DNA of 9,308 nt from Bermanella sp041589295. Lineage in GTDB: Bacteria > Pseudomonadota > Gammaproteobacteria > Pseudomonadales > Oceanobacteraceae. The notes under the pieces are model-generated. The model was not told where the DNA came from. It saw only the letters and a program-made list of their open reading frames with translations, and ran no database searches. Every line of letters starts with the position of its first letter. Positions within the stretch are counted from its first letter, which is position 1. Below, piece after piece: positions 6,163 to 9,308 of the stretch. The stretch lies in contig JBFHVZ010000161.1 of the NCBI GenBank assembly GCA_041589295.1, positions 1 to 9,308 on the forward strand, read 5' to 3'. The position numbers and the translations under genes were made by a program.

Positions 6163-6243
6163 GCTTAACGCCTACCACACAGGCGGCCAACTTGTTGCGA
6201 ATCCAGCACACGAAGTGCCCAGTTGTACTGGTTATTGTTATAC
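6163..6243 (-). other. Candidate attC site of the 77-aa gene cassette
   Basis: On the minus strand the segment runs from the R'' core GTATAAC (6243-6237), 11 bp after the stop of the 77-aa gene, to the R' core GTTAAGC (6169-6163), which fits the attC consensus GTTRRRY exactly. The outer arms share ACCA..ACA..GG type pairing with several bulges, and the inner part contains small hairpins. Size (81 bp) and placement fit an attC, but arm complementarity is modest. The first bases of this cassette (TTATAA from 6522) match the R'' core at 6 of 7 positions. Confidence 0.45.
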
Positions 6244-6254
6244 GCCAAAATTAT

Positions 6255-6488
6255 TTAGAAAATCATTAGACCTACAATCATAGAAAGAGCACCAAAGATA
6301 TAAACCCTTGCTTTAACATACTCACTAGGATTTGAGATTTTACTAAGCAAGTTGAAAGTAATCGACACCCAATTTTTTGGCTCCGGTGATTTCTCCTTCC
6401 ATTCTGAATACATCATCATGGCATTGAAAGCTAGATACATATAGAGGCACAAATACCCAACAATCAACAACAGACCCACTTCACTCAT
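6255..6488 (-). CDS. Small two-TM membrane protein of unknown function, cassette gene
   Basis: The 77-aa protein has a hydrophobic segment at residues about 4-26 (VGLLLIVGYLCLYMYLAF), a charged loop with EWKEKSPEPKNW, an amphipathic middle, and a second hydrophobic segment at about 62-77 reaching the C-terminus (YIFGALSMIVGLMIF). It should be an inner-membrane hairpin protein. The start ATG at 6488 has only weak ribosome-binding sequence (TGAG). The gene lies alone between two attC-like sites, the classic single-gene cassette layout, and runs in the same direction as its cassette. I do not recognise the family. Small hydrophobic cassette proteins can be toxins, immunity proteins or transport accessories; nothing in the sequence decides between these. 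Confidence 0.65.
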   Translation of the reverse strand: MSEVGLLLIVGYLCLYMYLAFNAMMMYSEWKEKSPEPKNWVSITFNLLSKISNPSEYVKARVYIFGALSMIVGLMIF

Positions 6489-6516
6489 AACTCATTACCA
6501 CTTACTAGACACCGAC

Positions 6517-6612
6517 TTATAACGCCCGGCTCACCGAGCAAATTTTGGTGGCGGCTTTTTTGGGACAAAAAAGGTGACACTAAAATTTGTCCGGTGGAGC
6601 CGTTGGTTATAC
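6517..6612 (-). other. attC recombination site (integron cassette end), strong
   Basis: On the minus strand the 96-bp site begins with R'' GTATAAC directly abutting the TAG stop of the 200-aa gene and ends with GGGCGTTATAA (R'). Reading from the outside, the two arms share CGGCTC-ACCG (one extra C on one arm), then a two-base mismatch, then eight pairs CAAATTTT, and the tip forms CTTTTTT/AAAAAAG (6555-6561 and 6567-6573). A near-complete fold with conserved core ends, a central unpaired spacer and a single extrahelical base is the signature of attC sites recombined as a folded bottom strand. The first bases of the presumed cassette (minus strand G then TTATAC, 7240-7234) complement this R'' core at 7 of 7 positions. 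Confidence 0.8.
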
Positions 6613-7215
6613 CTAGCTTGCACTGTTAAAGAACTTTGCTTCTGCTTGCGCAATAAAGTCACGGTAATACTCCAAACCTAGTACCGCGACATCTACTGGA
6701 GCAGGCCAAATAAGCTTAATTTGTTTATGGGATTTAGGTGGGTTATACCACTTGTTACTATCTTTTACCCGAAGTAGCTCTACCCGATTAGGAAGGTTTT
6801 CAATTACTAACGGCTTGTTACCTCGATACTCGACAACTGCACCATTTTTTATTATTAGGCTATCTATATGAGTAACCCCTTCACCCCCCTCTATAAACAT
6901 TGAACTAGATGCATCTTTCTTTTGCATAACCTCTTCAAGAGTGTGCTGGTCAGAGTTTCTGGCATGCTTAATATATTTTAAAAGAGCATCTTTTTTCCTC
7001 TCGCGCGCAAAGGCACCCTGCCATGGTTGAAACTTATTGCGTACATGCTGACATCCGCGTTCTACTTTTACCCAAACCTTTTCGATTGCATTGAGGTAAA
7101 TTTTCCATTCATCCTCTAAATCTTCAATGTCCTCAGCTTGAGTCATACGCTCAATAGCTTTTTCAGCTATCTTTAGTTCACGTTTCGCATGATAAAGTGG
7201 CTCCGTATTTTCCAT
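6613..7215 (-). CDS. Cassette-borne protein of unknown function with HEPN-like RNxxxH motif
   Basis: The 200-aa protein has a helical N-terminal part (about 1-105), with a charged helix pair up to about residue 58 followed by KKDALLKYIKHARNSDQHTLEEV. Arg86-Asn87-x3-His91 matches the R-(polar)-x3-H signature of HEPN ribonuclease domains and sits at the end of a predicted helix, as in that fold. The C-terminal half (about 108-200) looks beta-rich (THIDSLIIKNGAVVEY) and ends in a helix, EYYRDFIAQAEAKFF. I recognise it only as a type of uncharacterised protein. If it is a HEPN nuclease it could be a toxin or defence protein, but no antitoxin gene is in the cassette. The start has a very good ribosome-binding site, AAGGAGAA, 8 nt upstream. 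The stop codon abuts the attC site at 6517-6612. Confidence 0.72.
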   Translation of the reverse strand: MENTEPLYHAKRELKIAEKAIERMTQAEDIEDLEDEWKIYLNAIEKVWVKVERGCQHVRNKFQPWQGAFARERKKDALLKYIKHARNSDQHTLEEVMQKKDASSSMFIEGGEGVTHIDSLIIKNGAVVEYRGNKPLVIENLPNRVELLRVKDSNKWYNPPKSHKQIKLIWPAPVDVAVLGLEYYRDFIAQAEAKFFNSAS

Positions 7216-7223
7216 GCAGATGC

Positions 7224-7231
7224 TTCTCCTT
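7224..7231 (-). promoter_or_regulatory. Strong ribosome-binding site of the 200-aa cassette gene
   Basis: AAGGAGAA on the minus strand lies 8 nt before the ATG at 7215, fixing that start. It begins only 3 bp inside the presumed cassette end (7234-7240), so any promoter must lie outside the cassette or overlap the boundary. Confidence 0.7.
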
Positions 7232-7233
7232 AG

Positions 7234-7240
7234 GTATAAC
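7234..7240 (-). other. Cassette boundary core site (GTTATAC)
   Basis: GTTATAC on the minus strand is the exact reverse complement of the R'' core (GTATAAC) of the attC at the other end of the same cassette. Excision of the cassette would rebuild a fully paired attC. The bases beyond it do not form an attC, so this is either the remnant of an attI site or a secondary insertion site. Confidence 0.5.
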
Positions 7241-7250
7241 AGCTTATTCT

Positions 7251-7304
7251 ACGTCACGTGACGTTTTTCCCGGTGACGCTTTTGCCGAGACTATTCACGT
7301 CACG
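7251..7304. promoter_or_regulatory. Cluster of four CGTCAC hexamers including a 14-bp perfect palindrome
   Basis: ACGTCACGTGACGT (7251-7264) is a perfect palindrome made of CGTCAC and GTGACG. GTGACG recurs at 7273-7278 and CGTCAC at 7298-7303. TATTC(T)ACGTCACG is also a direct repeat (7246-7258 and 7293-7304). CGTGACGT (7257-7264) can pair with ACGTCACG (7297-7304). The cluster lies just outside the presumed cassette boundary, upstream of the 200-aa gene. It could be an operator for a palindrome-binding regulator or integrase-binding repeats of an old attI; neither can be shown here. Confidence 0.5.
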
Positions 7305-7510
7305 CAATTTCATTAAAGTCCCGTATCATGAGCTTTTAAGACTTATTTGGCAATTTTTTACAACCTTGCAAACACGCCCTGTCACTTTTGTAAGCATCGC
7401 CTAACCTATTTATTTTTTGAGCATTTTTAGCTGATCGTACTTTCTTTCTGGCCGTGCCGCAGATTAAAACCATGGATAGTCTAGCCACTTAACTAATGAA
7501 CCATTAGCTT
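7305..7510. other. Non-coding AT-rich stretch with one inverted repeat
   Basis: No coding frame is apparent between the hexamer cluster and the terminator. The only structure I see is CTAATG-AAC-CATTAG (7493-7507), a 6-bp perfect inverted repeat just downstream (minus direction) of the terminator. Promoters for the 200-aa cassette gene may lie here, but I find no clear -35/-10 pair. Confidence 0.4.
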
Positions 7511-7537
7511 ACAAAAAAGCCCTCACTCGGAGGGCTT
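7511..7537 (-). terminator. Strong rho-independent terminator of the VOC-protein gene
   Basis: On the minus strand AAGCCCTC (7537-7530), loop CGAGT, GAGGGCTT (7524-7517) form an 8-bp GC-rich stem followed by a run of six T (7518-7513). It lies about 40 bp after the stop of the VOC gene and should end its transcription, separating it from the cassette cluster. Confidence 0.93.
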
Positions 7538-7576
7538 GAGAATGGTTCGACCAAAATGAATCGATACTATAAATAT

Positions 7577-7972
7577 CTATTCTGGGGCGTGACACACGGC
7601 TTCTACATTGTTCCCATCAGGGTCGATTAGAAACGCGCCATAATAATGTTCATGGTACATAGGGCGAAGTCCAGGGGCACCATTATCCTCTCCGCCATTT
7701 TGAATACCCGCCTCGTAGAATTGATTGACCAAACCGCGTGAAGGCGCTGAGAATGCTGTATGTCTTGGGGTATGCGGCGCTCTTGCTTCAATCACCCAAA
7801 ATATGGGTTTGCCTTCTGGACCAAAGGCACACATACGTTGTGATGGAAAGTCTTGATTCCATTCAGCAACAAACTCCATCTGAACCGAATACCCAAGTGG
7901 TTTAAAAACTGACTCATAGAATTTTTTTGTCGCTGTAAAATCTGTAGCATAGGTGCTTAAATGGTCGATCAT
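7577..7972 (-). CDS. VOC family (glyoxalase/bleomycin-resistance fold) protein
   Basis: The 131-aa protein is a single-domain vicinal-oxygen-chelate protein of the usual length with two beta-alpha-beta-beta-beta modules. The N-terminal MIDHLSTYATDFTATKKFYE places His4 at the first metal position. RHTAFSAPSR gives His71 and the C-terminal DPDGNNVEAVCH gives Glu124, so the metal-binding set looks complete. The stretch GGEDNGAPGLRPMYHEHYYGAFLIDPDG is typical of a widespread uncharacterised bacterial VOC subgroup. It is probably a cytoplasmic metal-dependent enzyme acting on a small molecule; the substrate is unknown. AAGGAA lies 5 nt before the ATG. It follows the exporter gene in the same direction after 78 bp and has its own strong terminator, so the two could share a transcript. 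Confidence 0.92.
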   Translation of the reverse strand: MIDHLSTYATDFTATKKFYESVFKPLGYSVQMEFVAEWNQDFPSQRMCAFGPEGKPIFWVIEARAPHTPRHTAFSAPSRGLVNQFYEAGIQNGGEDNGAPGLRPMYHEHYYGAFLIDPDGNNVEAVCHAPE

Positions 7973-8005
7973 AACGTTTCCTTACTATTCAATTTTTTTG
8001 ATTTC

Positions 8006-8029
8006 GACTTAGGAGCCTAGCTTTAAGTC
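8006..8029. repeat. Inverted repeat between exporter and VOC genes
   Basis: GACTTA (8006-8011) and TAAGTC (8024-8029) flank a 12-nt loop in the 78-bp gap. On the minus strand no T tract follows, so it is not a terminator for the exporter gene. It could be an operator or an mRNA leader structure for the VOC gene. Confidence 0.3.
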
Positions 8030-8050
8030 CGGACAATCATTCCTCGCGAC

Positions 8051-9308
8051 TCACACCTGCTCTGATACAGTACTTCCTGAAAGCTCGACTATGGCTTCTT
8101 TATCAAACTTCATGAGCAATGCAGGTAGCAGTAAGAAGTCGAATATCAAAGCAATGGCAATGGTGGCGCTGACCATGATGCCCATTTTGGCATTGACGTT
8201 AAACGTGGACAACATCAAGACAGAGAAGCCCGCTACCAGTACTAACGTGGTAATAACCAAGGGTTTGGCCACCATGTGGAAGGCGTAACGTACTGACTGC
8301 TCGGGTGAACGTCCTAGTATGTTACGCGCACGTAAGTATTTACTAAAGAAATGCACTGTGTCGTCCACAACAATCCCCAGCGTTAAGCTAAAGACCACAG
8401 CAATGCCTAAGTCCACTTCGCCTACTGCAAGCCCCCAACAACCAAACGCAATCATGGCTGGGAAGGTGTTGGGCAATAAACTTAACATGCCAAATTTAAA
8501 TGAACCTAAGGCAAAGATTAGCGTTAGGGTAATAAGAATAATGGCAATGATTGAGCCCGATAACATGGATTCGATATTTTGTTTACCCACATGTGCAAAC
8601 ATCATGGAAATACCTGCACCGGGCGCTTGCCATTGTGGCATATTGGCTTGAATCCATTCTTGTGCACGTTGATCTAACGCAATCAATTCTTTCGCTTTGG
8701 TTTCGACAACACCCACTGTTAGTAATAGCGATTGCTTGTTCATATCAATGCGATTGCTTAGATCCAGTCCGTAAGGCAAAGACAATTCGTACAGCAGTTG
8801 ATATTGACTGGCCAGCTCGCGACTTTCGGGTATGCGATACCAACTAACATCGTCTGCATGCATATTTTTATTTAGGCGTTTGATTGTGTTGGTGTAGGTT
8901 TGGACGCTGGTGACTTCTGGTTGCGCCAAGTACCAAGCTGCGAATTCATCGACTTTTTGCAAAAACACAGGGTCGTTAACTCCACCTTCAACACCACTGT
9001 CGATGGAGTAATTAATGACATCAAAACCGGTTAGGTTCTTTTCCATAAAATCTGATGCTTGACGGAACTCGGTGCTTTCGTGGAAGTATTCTACGGTGTT
9101 GTCGTTGAGTTCGTTTAGGGACGCCAGCGAGGCCAAACCAAATGCTACTAACAGCACGGCTGGTAGTAAAATCACACGTTTATTAATAACAAAGCTAGAC
9201 AGGGCCGTTACCCATGCTTGCTCGGCTTGTTCAATTTTTTTCGGTTTTAGCGGTAATGCCACGGCTAAGTAAGGCAACAGAGCAACACTGAGTACAAACG
9301 CCGCCATC
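8051..9308 (-). CDS. RND/MMPL superfamily exporter, C-terminal half (5' end outside window)
   Basis: The frame is open to the window edge, so the gene is cut; the Met at 9307 is internal. The 418 visible residues match the second half of a 700-800-aa COG1033-type RND exporter. They include the last TM helix of the first half (1-20), TM7 (about 44-64), a large periplasmic domain (about 65-247) with EYFHESTEFRQASDFMEKN, and five further TM helices (about 248-268, 272-296, 298-320, 350-368, 375-401). TM10 has the family motif G-x3-D-D (Gly311, Asp315-Asp316) in TLGIVVDDTVHFF, likely proton-coupling residues. It should be an inner-membrane exporter, in related proteins of lipids or hydrophobic compounds; the substrate is unknown. 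No membrane-fusion or outer-membrane partner is in view. Confidence 0.93.
   Translation of the reverse strand, partial: MAAFVLSVALLPYLAVALPLKPKKIEQAEQAWVTALSSFVINKRVILLPAVLLVAFGLASLASLNELNDNTVEYFHESTEFRQASDFMEKNLTGFDVINYSIDSGVEGGVNDPVFLQKVDEFAAWYLAQPEVTSVQTYTNTIKRLNKNMHADDVSWYRIPESRELASQYQLLYELSLPYGLDLSNRIDMNKQSLLLTVGVVETKAKELIALDQRAQEWIQANMPQWQAPGAGISMMFAHVGKQNIESMLSGSIIAIILITLTLIFALGSFKFGMLSLLPNTFPAMIAFGCWGLAVGEVDLGIAVVFSLTLGIVVDDTVHFFSKYLRARNILGRSPEQSVRYAFHMVAKPLVITTLVLVAGFSVLMLSTFNVNAKMGIMVSATIAIALIFDFLLLPALLMKFDKEAIVELSGSTVSEQV

Larger units (their letters stand above)
3765..7240 (-). mobile_element. Putative integrase-less gene-cassette cluster (CALIN-like), minus orientation
   Basis: Three attC-like sites (3765-3835, 6163-6243, 6517-6612) each lie a short distance after the stop codon of a minus-strand gene of unknown or poorly known function. 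This is the layout of integron cassettes. The cassette carrying the 200-aa gene would run from the GTT core at 7238-7240 to the one at 6521-6523, about 717 bp; the next would end at the core at 6167-6169, about 354 bp. No integrase gene is in the window. A RAYT element interrupts the array between 4617 and about 6064. The calls rest on one strong and two weak sites. Confidence 0.5.

Noticed and set aside
6042..6269. Plus-strand open frame of 75 codons with a hydrophobic N-terminus
   Set aside because: It starts inside the 38-bp repeat, crosses the hairpin and the attC-like site, and overlaps the end of the minus-strand 77-aa gene. No ribosome-binding site or recognisable family supports it.
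7234..7330. The CGTCAC cluster as a further attC site
   Set aside because: There is a core heptamer at one end, but no R''-like core at the other end and no arm complementarity next to the core.

Overview
The window looks like chromosomal DNA of a marine-type gammaproteobacterium, inferred from its gene families: a MEST-like alpha/beta hydrolase, a lipoprotein TRAP solute receptor, a hybrid histidine kinase, a Y1 (RAYT-type) transposase, a glyoxalase-fold protein and an RND/MMPL exporter. I cannot name the genus. Two ordinary chromosomal blocks flank a central accessory block of about 3.5 kb.

Left block (1-3693, + strand): the 3' end of an alpha/beta hydrolase gene; a short intergenic region with a weak candidate promoter and a direct repeat; then two genes spaced as an operon, a lipoprotein TRAP-type solute-binding protein and a membrane-bound hybrid sensor kinase (HisKA-HATPase-receiver). 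No TRAP permease genes accompany the binding protein, so the pair reads as a solute-sensing module in which the lipoprotein presents ligand to the kinase. A 13-bp tandem duplication covers the kinase stop codon.

Central block (about 3765-7240): the genes run on the minus strand, except the transposase. It reads as a small integron-type gene-cassette array with no integrase in view. The best evidence is a 96-bp attC-like site (6517-6612) that folds almost completely, has a single extrahelical base, and abuts the stop codon of a 200-aa cassette gene carrying a HEPN-like R-N-x3-H motif. The presumed first bases of that cassette (7234-7240) complement its R'' core exactly. Weaker attC-like sites follow a two-TM 77-aa gene (6163-6243) and a secreted cysteine-rich protein gene (3765-3835).

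A RAYT-type Y1 transposase gene (4802-5800, + strand) sits inside this array. It is flanked by tandem repeats whose 15-bp cores are inverted relative to each other: three units of about 28 bp on the left and two units of 38 bp on the right. The insertion appears to have truncated a cassette ORF (4461-4676), whose 5' part is now repeat sequence.

Right block (7241-9308, genes on the minus strand): a 361-bp non-coding stretch with four CGTCAC hexamers and a strong terminator, then a VOC/glyoxalase-fold protein, then the C-terminal half of an RND/MMPL-family exporter that runs off the window edge.
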